Below are positions 13,301 to 22,373 of a stretch of 64,000 nt of DNA, one piece after another. Source of the DNA: Aplidium turbinatum (taxonomy: Eukaryota > Chordata > Ascidiacea > Aplousobranchia > Polyclinidae); assembly GCA_918807975.1 (NCBI GenBank), contig OU964932.1, positions 19,313,501-19,377,500 of the forward strand. The letters are read 5' to 3'. Position 1 is the stretch's first letter. Each line of letters starts with the position of its first letter. A model generated the notes under the pieces. That model was not told the origin of the DNA. It saw only the letters and a program-made list of their open reading frames with translations, and searched no databases. The position numbers and the translations under genes were made by a program.

Positions 13301-16300
13301 TAAAATTCACGTAGGTTTAATTTTCGGATATGCTCAGCGTGAATAATTTTACAAAGTGAATCCCAAAGTTTGAAGCCGTACCTTAAAAAATAACAGAGAT
13401 ATCACTCCTAAAGCATAAGAAGAATCGACAGCCCCCCCCCAAACTGAGCAAGACTCCAGAGAGCCCAACCTCGTAAGGGTTAACAATCGGAAACTTTGGT
13501 TTGTCAATCGCGGTGACCGAGCCTGCGTCAGTGGTTCACAGCCTCCACAAGTATGCAAAAGTACCAGGATTAGGCTTTCAAGCTTTCTCAGCCCGTGGTT
13601 ACTGTTACAGGTTCAATCAATTAATTAAGGTCTTCTAAGTCACAAAATAGAGCTTTTCAGAAAAGGGAGGTTATAGTCCGGCAGCCGTGACGTATTTGTA
13701 ACATCATAAGGTACAAAAGGTCTGAGTGTTTTATCAACCTTGCCCCACTGTGGGATGTTCAGAAACCCACATCCGAGGTTTCACTGATGGGGCGTTCGGG
13801 GACTACGGCCGGGTAAAAATCCATTTTGGGGATCAAAAAAACATCATAAAGTACAAGAACAAAACCTACGCCAGAGTTTATGCCTTCACTTGTAGACTTT
13901 GGAACAAGTCGATCTGGGTGCTCCAGGTGGGGCATTCCCGAATAAGGGGCCCCAAAGTTGGACCAAAATACGTAAAAACAACATCATAAGGTGCAAAGAT
14001 GGAACTTCTTTCATCAGTTGGGGCATGTTCCACTGAGTTCGAAACAACTTTTCTTATGGCCCCAAGGTGGGGCTCAACCTCATTTTGGGGTATAACCCCT
14101 AAAATGCGGTTAAGTCTCACTTAAAATTTACAAAATTAACATCATAAGGTTTAAAACCAAGTGTCTCTCGTATATATTTTAAAACGTCTGCAAATATTTT
14201 GGAAAATCAACGAAGCATGTAAGATACAATATCTACACAGCATAACATTTGCTTATTAGGTTAAAATTGATCACTATGAAAATAGGATATTGTACGCAGG
14301 TGTGGATTGGCGGCTAATCATTAGTCTACTGGGAATTTGAGAACGTTGCCGGTTGGCCGGTCAGAGGGTCACTGTCCTGTTTTATGTACAAAAGAAAATT
14401 TTATTTGAAATATAATAGTCGTAGCGCTATATCCTTATTCTTTGTTTGAATAACACTGACAATGATTCAAGTTACAAATCGAAGCTTGCTATACAAATAC
14501 GTACAATGTCTAATTTTATAGCCTATTACCGGTGAAAAACTTTTTCTGAAATGAAATAAATTGTTTGTGAAACGAGCATTTTTATGCTAAATCTATTTTG
14601 ATAGAAGTGGACCGTTATTATTTTTAAATTCCCGGTCTAATTCAGTTCTCTAATACGCCCCTGATTGTACGTTGGCCTACCTACATTTAAGTTTTTCTCA
14701 GAGTAAACACAGAACAGAAACAAATTACACTATGTGGTCTCATTTAAACAACTGAGAGGACTTCTCGAATAATATGTGATTTGTGGTGAAAGGAATAGAA
14801 AAATTGCTCGCTATACAAAATAACGAAACCTGGAACGGCGTGCGAAAGAAATGTTAAACTATAGCCTACACTAGAACGAAAAGGTGCACATTGAACTATT
14901 TGAAAACGTATGCCCTGTTCATCAAGTCAAAAGGCTTCTTGAAAAAGCATGCCTCCTGCATAATCTCTCTCGAGTAGGCTATGCACCATTGGCTCCGGTT
15001 TGCAGCCATGTGAAAAGATCAATCGTAACACTTTGTTCTATGTGGTTTCGTGAGTTCTGGTAGAAACCGGAAAATTAATACAAGTTCAAATCATACTCTA
15101 TCTCCATGTTTACAAGAATAAAGGTAATAAGTTGCTTATGTAGGCTACAGCCTACAATTTATTTATGCTTGAGATGGAGAAAGGCAAAAACATAGGTCTG
15201 CAGGTTCGTCGTCAGAAAATTCACATTTATCCGTTTCTGTTGTTTTATCATTTGATTCTGTTCCGTCTTGGTCCAAACCCTTCTCACTTTGCAGAACGTT
15301 GTCCAGCGTGGACGGACCTGGATCTCCATGAAACCAAACTGGAGTGAATTTACCACCTTCCAAACGCCAGCCGCTTTCAACTGGTGTCTGGAAAAAGCTT
15401 CCTTTTTCGGCAGCATGATTCCAAATGCCACAAATGTAATTTGCTCTGAGTATTTTCTGATGGAGCACAGTTGCTTCCATCTGAACCTTTCAGTCGTCGC
15501 AATGGATTGGAACCTTTCGGTTTGTATGTCTCAATGAATTTTTTAAATCGTAATTCATTAACGCAATGATCACTTTTACATCCATACATCTGGCACACAA
15601 ATTTTTCAATGCCTTTTTCAATGTTTTCGACAAGATTTTTCGAATATCCCAAAGCAGCAAAGGCATGTTGAGCAATGAGCATGCACATTTTTCTCCAGTA
15701 TATTAAGCGGTCGAGCCTTCCCTTTACCCGAAAAAGAAGCTGTAGGCTATAACCACAGCCTGTAAAGCAATGAAAACCGGTAAGCGACTGAAGCATGTCT
15801 GGAGATAAAGTACTGCCAAGCTTTGATACATCAATATATCTCAGAGTGTTGTTTGCCTGTACACCAACTTCCATCCATATGTTTACGTCTTTTTGTACGA
15901 ACGACAAATTTCCCAACAGTTAATCAGAACATCCTTGTCATTAGAGCGGACTACCACATTTTTCACATCTTGGCATGCGGTGACGATGTGGTACATTAGG
16001 CGCGTGTGATCGTATCTGCTTCTTCGTGGTAGCATAACAAGGACTCCTCTTCACCACACAACATTTTTCGCCATCTTTTCGATAAACATAACATTTTTCA
16101 TCAAGTGTAGCATAAAGAACCAAAAGTACTCGAAATTTAACAAAGACGTTATACAGTAGCTCATGCACAAACCAAAGTGATACGGAATTGGTCTATTCTT
16201 GAGCAATGGTCAAACTATTGAGAGATTTGGCTAAAAAACGCATATTATGCCTACATATTAGTTCACAAGAAGCATTGTGAGTTTATATATTATCTCATTC

Positions 16301-19100
16301 ATTGCATATGAACTGCGAATGTTCTTGGCAAACGTTAAGTTTGCAAGTAGACAGAATTGTCTGCATTTTTGGATTGTCAGAATTGTCAGCATTTGTCAGC
16401 ATTTTGATTGCAGAACTGTCAGCATTATCTGCATCTAGCCTTCTCTGATTTTGGCGTTTGATCTTCAACAGCTGTTTCATTTATTTTGTTGCGGATTTAG
16501 ATGTCTTGTTGATATTGAAGTCGAAGCTGGTAATCCAGCAAGCTCTTTTCTTAATTGGATCAAAAATTGTCTTCTCTTGAATGCATGCATGCTTCAATGT
16601 TGTGCTGCTATTTTCGCCTTGCAATTGATGCCATATCACAAAAGCATTGACAGCCGTGACATCGATCGTATTGTAAAATAGAGCTATTAATAGACCCCAC
16701 GGTACAAGATGCTATTATTTTTTTTCTATGCTACTAACTTTTGTTTGAGTTCAATAATTATTACGTATATTATCCTAAAGAACAAGCAAAGTTGTGAAAA
16801 GTCAAGGTATATCAACAGTAGCGTATTTAGGGGGGAGGATAAAGGGCGATGGCCTCCCCCTAATGATCAGGTAAAAAAAATAAAATACAAATTTTGCAAA
16901 AAAAAAAAAAAGAGTTGTAGCGCAATAATTGCTTGGATGATTCATCCTAGCGCGGGGGGCGGGGGTATACTTTTTGCAATGTAATTTGTCAACAGTTTTT
17001 CTTCCTTTTCTTGACAATTGCATGGCACAAATTCACGAGAGGTTCAATGAGCACTGCTCGCTAGCTTTTAAAGTCAGCACATTCCTGCCTTCATTGATCC
17101 ATGAAGATGAGGACTGCACGATCGACGAGATTTTCGACTTCTACCATGAAATGCTGGATGTTGAACCAAGCAATTGCTTTGCAGCTACTATTGAATTGCG
17201 AAGATGGAGAGCGAATTGGCTTGCAGTTTCTGTGGATAAACGACCTGCGACTCTTGTGGATGCGTGCCAAGCGGCTGAACAACTCGGCACTTATCCGATT
17301 ATCCATAAATTACTTCGAATTTTTGCTACGCTTCCATCTATAACTGCCTCCAATGAGCGATGTTTCAGTTCACTAAAGTAGGCTACCTGAAAAATTATTA
17401 ACGCACGACCATGACCGAGCCACGTTTGGATGGTCTAGCTCAGATATGTAGGCCTATTTAAATAAGGATATTGTAGGCCTACTCGAGTACGATACAGTCA
17501 TTGATAGCCTATATTTGCCAAGCGCAGCCATCGCATTAAACTGTAAATTGTCATTGCGAATCACCGAGAATGTTCCAAAGGTAGCTACTCGAGGTCGGAA
17601 GGACTAACTTATTGTTTATGTTCTGAAGTGTTTCATATCTTTTGTTGGTTCATTGATCGGAACAGTAACTTACTTCTGCGGATTCGCTCTTGAATTTGGA
17701 CCCCTTATCTGACGGTTTCAGCTAACCCCTTCCCCCCGTTCTGACGCATCATATGACATTTTGATATACTTCGCCCCTATTTAAAGGGTCAAACAAGTCT
17801 AATTTTTACCCAAGTAGAAAAAATTTGAACCAATTAACTGCCATTTTCATCAAGTTTGAGCTTTCTGTGTAGGCTACTACTGTTGACTACCCCCCAAACT
17901 GCCATTGGACTCCAGCCGCCGATTCAGCCGCTACGCGGCTGACTGACACAATGTATTGGCCTCCCCCTAACAAAATTTCTAAATACGCCACTTTATATCA
18001 ATATCCCATCTGCTATATGTCCTGAGAAATCGCAGAGCGAAATTTGTTTTGGGGTCCATTGGACTCCTGGGTAGACAGAGGGTTCAACTGGCTTTTGCGT
18101 TTAATAAACCAAACGGGACCTTGAATCCTTGATGTCGAGTTGAAATCCATTGCAAGAGTGTAACACAATTTGCAACTTACAGCTACATCAGATAAAACAA
18201 CAAAAATTGAATGTCTGAAAAAACAACAATAATGCGAAAAAAACAACTGGATTTTTGAACTCAGCATCAAAGAATACATAAAGGGGCAATAAAAGTATAG
18301 CCAAACAAAAATTGTGTTACTGTTATTTGTAACTTCATCATTACTGTTGTATTCCGACAAAGAGAAATAAATTGAGTGGAAACATTGAAAAATCAACGAT
18401 TGCAATTTTAGTTATTAAAACTTTAAAACACTACAAAATGATGTTTACAAAATTTGGAATAGACAGGGCAGTATTAAAATATTGGCCCTGAGTAACTTTT
18501 GGTCAATTTTTAGCATGTCTGTTTCAAATGCTATCACAGAAATTACAAAATACGATATAACTCAAGATTAGAAACGTGACAAATAGCCACAGTGAAATCA
18601 ACATATGAACATGAAGTTCTGTATATTCAGTGGATAAAACAGCAAGGAAATCGCAAAGTGGTGGCCAAGTCACTCATCAAAAACGTACCTCCGGTTAGTA
18701 AATACGAGTCTCTTGGTAAAGTATAACCAAAATTAGTTTTATTTAAACTATAGATCAAAGTAGCCACTGATTAAACGTTTTTAATTTTTAATAAAATTTA
18801 AATCAATGGTGTTCTAAACAAAGCACACCCTACCTGGTAAATAGACTGAAAATCATTTAGTACAACTACGTCTTTTGAACCAAGTCGAACAGACATAACA
18901 GGTCCATACTTCTTGCTCCATTTATATATTTGTCTTTCTTGATATCTTCCCATAAAAGGAATAGCCCCAACAATAGGAAGGCCTCTTGGCCCAGGGGGGA
19001 AATTATTAGGTTTACGAAACCATAAGTACAGATATAAAAATGAAATCAATGCCAAACAAATCCATGTAAAGTTAACATCTTGTAAAACGTTGGTTAACAT
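1205..19100 (-). CDS. Cytochrome P450, CYP2-clan type, exons 1-8 (left-arm gene, 3' end outside window)
   Basis: A microsomal haem-thiolate monooxygenase is predicted. Exons on the - strand are 18834-19100, 7859-8004, 7028-7130, 5029-5138, 4351-4472, 2322-2437, 1623-1767 and 1205-1368, all with GT/AG borders and matching phases. Exon 1 encodes a hydrophobic membrane anchor and the proline-rich hinge PPGPRGLP; exon 3 [10 protein letters not shown]; exon 4 NIMFGKRFRYDDEQF; exon 7 the I-helix GGTDTT; exon 8 the K-helix ExxR in EELYRFRT. The haem-cysteine exon 9 would lie below base 1. No stop or frameshift is present in the eight exons, so this copy may be functional. Intron 1 is about 10.8 kb and holds a piggyBac and a hAT element. 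Family level is sure; subfamily and substrate are not. Confidence 0.92.
1623..1767 (-). CDS. Left P450 exon 7 (I-helix)
   Basis: 145 nt. Encodes the oxygen-binding I-helix RDLFLGGTDTTTNTLYWSML and ends in EVMEVLG. Donor TTGG|gtaaat. Confidence 0.92.
2322..2437 (-). CDS. Left P450 exon 6
   Basis: 116 nt. Encodes [20 protein letters not shown], the acidic G-H region typical of CYP2 proteins (EHxxxxDxxxxRDFIDAYL). Eight of 116 bases differ from the right-arm copy. Confidence 0.92.
2438..3209. other. Intron 5 sequence without recognised elements
   Basis: Mirrored in the right arm (about 61133-61887). A 144-codon - strand frame at 2958-3392 crosses into the neighbouring hAT element and resembles nothing known. 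I see no gene here. Confidence 0.6.
3210..4267. mobile_element. hAT-like element with CAGTGGCGTAGCCA termini
   Basis: Ends CAGTGGCGTAGCCAG and CTGGCTACGCCAATG are inverted. They are flanked by ATCGTCAA (3202-3209) and ATCGTCAT (4268-4275), 7 of 8 matching. The right arm has a single uninterrupted copy of this target at 61125-61132, so the element entered the left arm after the duplication. No transposase is visible. A second MITE (3732-4104) lies inside it. Confidence 0.85.
3732..4104. mobile_element. hAT-Charlie-like MITE nested in 3210-4267
   Basis: 373 bp with termini CAGAGGTGACGAACCT and (inverted) CAGGGGTGACGAACCT. Perfect 8-bp target duplication GTTTAAAA at 3724-3731 and 4105-4112. Its subterminal 'gcggcccgc' words resemble those in the hAT end at 540-636, so it may be a non-autonomous relative of that element. 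Confidence 0.92.
4351..4472 (-). CDS. Left P450 exon 5
   Basis: 122 nt. Encodes FNDPTSNIMNAIMIFAPGFM then KIPPFSWHSRRVKENFKVIY. Matches 60931-61052. Confidence 0.92.
4640..4800 (+). repeat. tRNA-derived SINE fragment (family 1)
   Basis: Begins within the B-box region (GGTTCAACTC) and continues with the family tail 'gagcaacgcacttcagaga ... tattcagcggcacc'. The mirrored copy at about 59870-60770 has a MITE inside it; the unoccupied target GCCTCTG is here at about 4700-4706. Confidence 0.7.
5029..5138 (-). CDS. Left P450 exon 4
   Basis: 110 nt. Encodes [20 protein letters not shown], the CYP2 pattern AVSNxIxxxxFGxRF. Acceptor tcag|AGTTTT, donor AAAG|gtgagg. Confidence 0.92.
5248..5592. mobile_element. 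Fold-back (long inverted repeat) MITE, left arm only
   Basis: The outer inverted parts are CCGTAAAACAGCACAACTTT and, from the other end, GCGTAAAACAACATAATTTT. A second inner stem near 5337-5390 pairs GGATTTGTCTAATGGATAAT with its near-complement around a short loop. The right arm at about 59432 reads straight through this position, showing the pre-insertion state. No coding sequence. Confidence 0.8.
5675..5944 (-). repeat. tRNA-derived SINE (family 1), full-length-like
   Basis: The reverse complement begins near GCCCCGAAAGCTCAGTTGGT (A-box) and contains GGTTCGAC (B-box), then a tail with 'cattcagcggcacctaatgg' and 'ttgtcattctcggtaacc'. The region between the boxes does not fold as a normal anticodon arm, so this is a SINE and not a tRNA gene. 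Shared with 59091-59345, so it is older than the duplication. Confidence 0.8.
6005..6505. mobile_element. hAT MITE rich in GGAGCTGGAGCC words, left arm only
   Basis: 501 bp. Termini CAGGGCATTAGAGC and (inverted) CAGAGCTTTAGAGC. Flanks CTTGGAAT (5997-6004) and TTTGGAAT (6506-6513) agree at 7 of 8 positions. The right arm has a single CTTGCAAT at this place (complement strand near 58810), an empty site. A related GGAGC-rich stretch lies at 49470-49530. Confidence 0.88.
6795..6945. mobile_element. Palindromic MITE (copy in left arm)
   Basis: Arms CACAGCCTGTTTCACCCTAA and TTAGGGTGAAACAGGCTGT face each other about 55 bases apart. The same element is at 58370-58515 in the right arm, so it is older than the duplication. 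A half copy lies at about 44910-44990 inside another MITE. Confidence 0.8.
7028..7130 (-). CDS. Left P450 exon 3
   Basis: 103 nt. Encodes [20 protein letters not shown], the CYP2 helix C region (FGxGKRSxExxIxEEA). Matches 58208-58310. Confidence 0.92.
7290..7790 (+). mobile_element. Retroelement 3' fragment (GIY-YIG type), truncated
   Basis: Encodes a piece ending CGKYALCGNHGTHKP then TKECTSIKCKL (7598-7783). The CGxCxLCGNHG...KE pattern is familiar from the linker before GIY-YIG domains in Penelope-like retroelements. The mirrored copy at about 57150-58010 is longer by roughly 1 kb. It sits in P450 intron 2 and pre-dates the duplication. Confidence 0.6.
7859..8004 (-). CDS. Left P450 exon 2
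   Basis: 146 nt. Encodes [13 protein letters not shown] then HVPFFMQLTDGRGI and QKKFGFTTFR. About 13 of 146 bases differ from the right-arm exon at 56363-56508, far more than in exon 1. Confidence 0.92.
8089..8255 (+). repeat. tRNA-derived SINE (family 1), 5' part, split by the piggyBac
   Basis: A-box-like TTCCAGTTGGTTAGCACGTG, B-box GGTTCGACTC and the tail up to 'ggatggaataattc'. The rest of the same SINE resumes at 13484 after the piggyBac. The unsplit mirror copy is 55990-56278. Confidence 0.85.
8260..13479 (+). mobile_element. piggyBac-type DNA transposon between TTAA sites
   Basis: 5220 bp flanked by TTAA at 8256-8259 and 13480-13483. The right end reads (inverted) CCCTTACGAGGTTGGG, a piggyBac-like CCCT terminus. 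Both ends carry the subterminal inverted motif TTGGGGGGGGGCTGTC (8271-8290; complement at 13425-13443). It interrupts a SINE whose mirror copy in the right arm is whole, so it entered after the duplication. The left terminus looks shortened compared with the right. The only clear gene is the transposase at 10023-11729. I see nothing recognisable in 8300-10000 or 11760-13400, which are AT-rich. Confidence 0.9.
10023..11729 (+). pseudogene. piggyBac transposase, disrupted
   Basis: The reading starts MARQGFSAEEILQHVLLDSD at 10023 with an acidic N-terminus (about 100 codons to 10325). It continues in another frame through the DDE_Tnp_1_7 core (10306-11619), so there is at least one frameshift near 10320. 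Landmarks are YFRGLLGQAG, GDYLSLDKTLYPMRTQIAFK (first catalytic Asp region), YNPNKPAKYG, LYDRFYTSIPLAQWLLDRGI (second Asp region) and GGTDIIDQRMGW (third Asp). Beyond about 11530 the homology moves to other frames (FTCKAKSPRWTTTAFAY, then NVNAVKSLYALHIPYEYVKF), so the C-terminus is also disrupted. The usual C-terminal cysteine-rich finger is not seen. Intron removal could explain some jumps, but I see no good splice sites. Confidence 0.88.
13484..13620 (+). repeat. tRNA-derived SINE (family 1), 3' part after the piggyBac
   Basis: Resumes with AACAATCGGAAACTTTGG and runs through 'cctgcgtcag ... caagtatgcaaaagtaccagg', the family tail seen in 59225-59330 and (inverted) 55990-56110. Confidence 0.85.
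13690..14165. repeat. Degenerate tandem repeat, about 145-bp unit, three copies
   Basis: The phrase ACATCATAAGGTACAAAA or a close variant recurs at about 13700, 13844, 13981 and 14140. Each unit also has a 'ttggggcattcc' type block. No mirror copy is evident in the right arm. Frames through it look like non-coding filler. Confidence 0.6.
14166..15150. other. AT-rich intron 1 sequence, nothing recognised
   Basis: No frame of interest, no clear terminal repeats. Several TAGGCTA/TAGGCCTA words occur. Confidence 0.5.
15150..16170 (-). pseudogene. Degenerate gene with PIN/FEN-like 'FTGCxY' motif, probably from a mobile element
   Basis: On the - strand the order is TRLMYHIVTACQDVKNVVVR then SNDKDVLI (about 16010-15925), VGVQANNTLRYIDVSKLGST, FHCFTGCGYSLQLLF, EKFVCQMYGCKSD and PLRRLKGSDGSNCAPSENT (about 15880-15440). 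This matches my memory of an uncharacterised invertebrate and fish family with VVRSNDTDVL and HAFTGCD motifs, which resembles PIN/FEN-type nucleases. Frame changes near 15920 and 15400 mean it is not intact. It lies in P450 intron 1 and has no right-arm counterpart. The name is tentative. Confidence 0.5.
16171..16807. other. AT-rich intron sequence with short 'attgtcagcat' reiterations
   Basis: ATTGTCAGCAT-like words recur at 16376-16420. No recognisable gene. Confidence 0.5.
16816..17993 (+). mobile_element. hAT element, internally deleted, with transposase C-terminus
   Basis: 1178 bp. Termini CAGTAGCGTATTTAG and (inverted) AAGTGGCGTATTTAG. Perfect 8-bp target duplication TATATCAA at 16808-16815 and 17994-18001. 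Both ends carry 'ggcctccccctaa' blocks. Contains only the dimerisation end of a transposase (16986-17381). Confidence 0.92.
16986..17381 (+). pseudogene. hAT transposase C-terminal dimerisation domain
   Basis: About 130 codons, open to a stop at 17381, giving FLDNCMAQIHERFNEHCSLA through HKLLRIFATLPSITASNERC then FSSLK. The (P/S)xxSAxxER.FS pattern is the hallmark of the hAT dimerisation region (ZMYM1/52-kDa-repressor type). The catalytic core upstream is missing, so this is a remnant. Confidence 0.85.
18002..18833. other. Intron 1 proximal part, mirrored in the right arm
   Basis: Matches 47752-48274 in reverse complement. It includes the empty target of the right-arm MITE 48275-48611 (complement GAAGTTAC near 18328-18335). 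The 130-codon - strand frame here is unlike any known protein. Confidence 0.6.
18834..19100 (-). CDS. Left P450 exon 1 (membrane anchor)
   Basis: 267 nt from ATG at 19100 to CAG|gtaggg. Encodes MLTNVLQDVNFTWICLALIS then a hydrophobic run, basic RK, and the hinge [18 protein letters not shown]. Fully open. It differs from the right-arm exon at one base only, in contrast with 7-9 percent in exons 2 and 6. Confidence 0.93.
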
Positions 19101-19454
19101 GGCTGAATGCTACTTAATCTAAATTCTAAAATATAAGAAACTGTAAACAACATATAATAATCTACTTTCAGCAGGCTACACTGGCTAAAAAAATAATGTC
19201 GTTTGCTGTTCCATGATTTCAACGTGGTTTTGAATTTTTATCTTCGGACTCAACAAAAAGTCTCTGAGTTTCCGTGTTTCAAAAAACCAAAAATACCTTA
19301 AATTGCAAACACGTTTCTTCGTTAACCTTTGTATTCTTTCATCACAGACAGACATTAAACCGAACCTACATATAGCATGAAATGACGTTTTAAAGACATA
19401 ACATTGGTCTGAAGCTACAGCGCATAACCACGATCAACTTACACGTATCAGAGG
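19101..19454. other. 5' flank of left P450 gene
   Basis: Mirrored at 47130-47484 with scattered differences. It would hold the promoter and 5' UTR. I cannot pick out a TATA box or start site with confidence. Confidence 0.5.
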
Positions 19455-19921
19455 CAGGGAATGGGATGGGATGGAATGGAAGACAGATTTTGGGATGGAA
19501 GATGGAAAATGTCAAGGATGGAAAGAAATGGAAGATCTTGATGATGGGATGGAAGACAATCTTTCATCATTCCATCCCAATTCCATCATTAACTTTCTTA
19601 CGCTTTATCAAAACATACAAAATATTACTTGTTGTTTCTTTCTGTATTTATAGAATCAATCTACGCTTCTAGTTTTAACACCAAACGGTACGTAATCCTT
19701 AGGAAAATACTGCCGTTAATTTTTTAGCTAAAATTTAGCCTATGGTTTTTAGGTTTATTTGTGGCATATTCAACGCGGAGATCACAAAATGTAAAAATGG
19801 AAGATGGAATGGAAAAGATTTCTGAGATAGAATGGAAGACTTATAAGATGGATTGGATATGAAATGGAAGAAAATCTAAGATGGAAAAAACGTCTTCAAT
19901 TCCATTCCATTCCACACCCTG
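19455..19921. mobile_element. hAT MITE with GGAATGGAAGAT-type reiterated body, left arm only
   Basis: Ends CAGGGAATGGGATGG and (inverted) CAGGGTGTGGAATGG. The body is mostly 'gatggaatggaag' variants. Flanks ATCAGAGG and ACCATAGG agree at 6 of 8. The right arm reads GTATCACAGGGCAAGCC (complement strand, near 47125) without an insert. Confidence 0.8.
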
Positions 19922-20503
19922 ACCATAGGGCAAGCCAAAAAGTCTCCCAAACGAAGTTGCAAGCTGCTTTGAGATCAATTACAAACCACTTGTAACATTT
20001 TACAAAACGTTGGGATGTTAGCGATGGTGGTTCTACTTTCTTTGTGTTTCAGATTATTGTTCTGACCTATTTTTTAAACTTTTATCACTGTATTGTCTTG
20101 CTGACTTACAATAGATTGCCCCTTTCTACATGAAACATTTATCATATTCTGATATCTATTGTACAACACGCCTCCATCATAGTAATAGAAAGTCTTCTTT
20201 TGCAAACAAAATTTCAATCTATCGTAAAATGCCTTACTAGCGAATTCTGGTCAACGCAGGGCTTGTTGAAATCTCTGCAAAGTGCAAACAATAAAACAAA
20301 TAAGTTGCGAAAGGTCCTTTCGTTTGGTTTCACGGTTGAATGCATTTACCATCCACGCGTGACATGGCTTCTTGAACTGTAGGACGTAGGTCAAGCGATA
20401 AAAAACATATTTTTATAATCAGAACAATACACTGTACATATATCAGCATGTGAAGACACCAAAACAGGCTGGAATAACTTATTGCATTTACATCAACAAT
20501 ATA
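19922..20503. other. Upstream region, mirrored in right arm
   Basis: Corresponds to about 46541-47125 inverted. It ends at the inner boundary of the inverted duplication. No gene seen. Confidence 0.6.
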
Positions 20504-22130
20504 GTCCCCAGCAAACATTGATTGCTGGGCCAGCATCGGCTATATGCTGGGTATGTTGGCACAAGGTCGGCAATTTTGTCCAACATTGCCAACAATACGC
20601 CAACAATTTCAATACATCTTATTAAGCGTTGAAAAGATCTCAAAGATTTTATTTCAGGTTTATTTGTTTTAAACTTGAAAAATACTAACACAAACCTCTT
20701 TTCATGTGGTATTGCTTCTAAACACAGTTGAGTGATTGGTTAACATCGGTCAGAAGCATTGCCAACGTTGTGCCAATTCATAACAATTTCGGTGTTTTCT
20801 TTCAAATTAAGCAAATGTATGCCATCATTTTGCTACAATTTAAAATTTTAATAATAGGCTATCAATGCTGTTATTATTTTCTGATACCGTACAAGTATAT
20901 TATGAATATTTAAGACCAGCGTTGGTCAGAAGAGTAGCCAATGCTTTGCCAACAAAGTACTTTCATTTCAGTTTGTTTATGCCAAACTGAGCAGAGGTCT
21001 AGAAAAAGGTAGAAGCAACAAAACGCGAACGCGATAACGTGCTTGATACCGAAACAGTTTAAAGTTTCCATTAGCCTACACGTTTCCACAAAATAAACAA
21101 TTGCAACGTTGGCTATATGCTGGATGTGAGGGCACAAGGTCGGCAATTTCGTCCAACATTGCCAACAATACGCCAACAATTTCAATACTTCTTATTAAGC
21201 GTTCAAAAAGGTCTCAAAGATTTTATTTCAGGTTTAAGCTTATTTGTTTTAAACTTAAAAAATACTAACACAAACCTCTTTTCATGTGGTATTGCTTCAA
21301 AACACAGTTGTGTGATTGGTTAACATCGGTTAGAAGCATTGCCAACGTTGTGCCAATTCAAAACAATTTTGGTGTTTTCTTTCAAATTAAGCAAATGTAT
21401 GCCATCATTTTGCTACAATTTAAAATTTTAATAATAGGCTATCAATGCTGTTATTATTTTCTGATACCGTACAAGTATATTATGAATATTTAAGACCAGC
21501 GTTGGCCAGAAGAGTAGCCAATGCTTTGCCAACAAAGTACTTTCATTTCAGTTTGTTTATGCCAAACTGAGCAGAGGTCTAAAAAAAGGTAGGAGCAACA
21601 AAATGCGAACGCGATAACGTGCTTGATACCGAAACAGTTTAAAGTTTCCATTAGCCTACACGTTTCCACAAAATAAACAATTGCAACGTTGGCTATATGC
21701 TGGATGTGAGGGCACAAGGTCGGCAATTTCGTCCAACATTGCCAACAATACGCCAACAATTTCAATACTTCTTATTAAGCGTTCAACAAGATCTCAAAGA
21801 TTTTATTTCAGGTTTATTTGTTTTAAACTTGAAAAATACTAACACAAACCTCTTTTCATGTGGTATTGCTTCAAAACACAGTTGTGTGATTGGCTAACAT
21901 CGGTCAGAAGCATTGCCAACGTTGTGCCAATTCATAACAATTTCGGTGTTTTCTTTCAAATTATGCAAATGTAGGCTATGCCATCATTTTGCTACAATTT
22001 TAAATTTTAATAATAGGCTATCAATGCTGTTATTATTTTCTGATACCGTACAAGTGTACTATGAATATTTAAGACCAGCGTTGGTCAGAAGAGTAGCCAA
22101 TGCTTTTATTACTTATTTCCATTTTTAAAA
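20504..22130. repeat. Tandem repeat, about 580-bp unit, nearly three copies
   Basis: The phrase GGCTATATGCTGG starts near 20536, 21111 and 21691, giving spacings of about 575 and 580 bp. The phrase GACCAGCGTTGG recurs near 20912, 21492 and 22072. Copies 2 and 3 are the most alike. It starts directly at the inner edge of the left arm and shares GCCAACGTT words and the 'caaacattgatt' entry phrase with the minisatellite at 26430-27170. Confidence 0.9.
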
Positions 22131-22373
22131 ATATCAATAGCCTAAAAACCTTTTTTATGCGGTTTTGTTTAAAAATATGTTTCTGTGAGCAAACATCGGT
22201 TAGAAATGTTGCCAACGTTGTGCCAGTTGAACAACTATTCTAAAGTTTTCTTTCAATTTATGCAAATGTACACCATCATTTGCTACAGACCAGGCCAGTG
22301 AGAAGATAATTTGGGTCCGGTACCAATGAGATCTTTGGGCCTCTAAACAGTTTTAAAAATAACGCACTACATC

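Larger units (their letters stand above)
1..20503 (-). repeat. Left arm of large inverted duplication
   Basis: Reverse-complement copy of 46541-64000. P450 exons 1-8, their introns, three SINE copies, a palindromic MITE and a retroelement fragment all occur in mirrored order in the other arm. The inner edge is near 20503, where shared sequence reading (reverse complement) TTTACATCAACAATA stops. Exon and intron sequence differ by several percent between arms. Arm-specific insertions make the arms unequal in length. The outer end lies beyond base 1. Confidence 0.9.

Noticed and set aside
18013-18405. 130-codon - strand frame
   Set aside because: AT-rich and rich in Phe, Ser and Tyr, with no known motif; the mirrored right-arm sequence does not preserve it.
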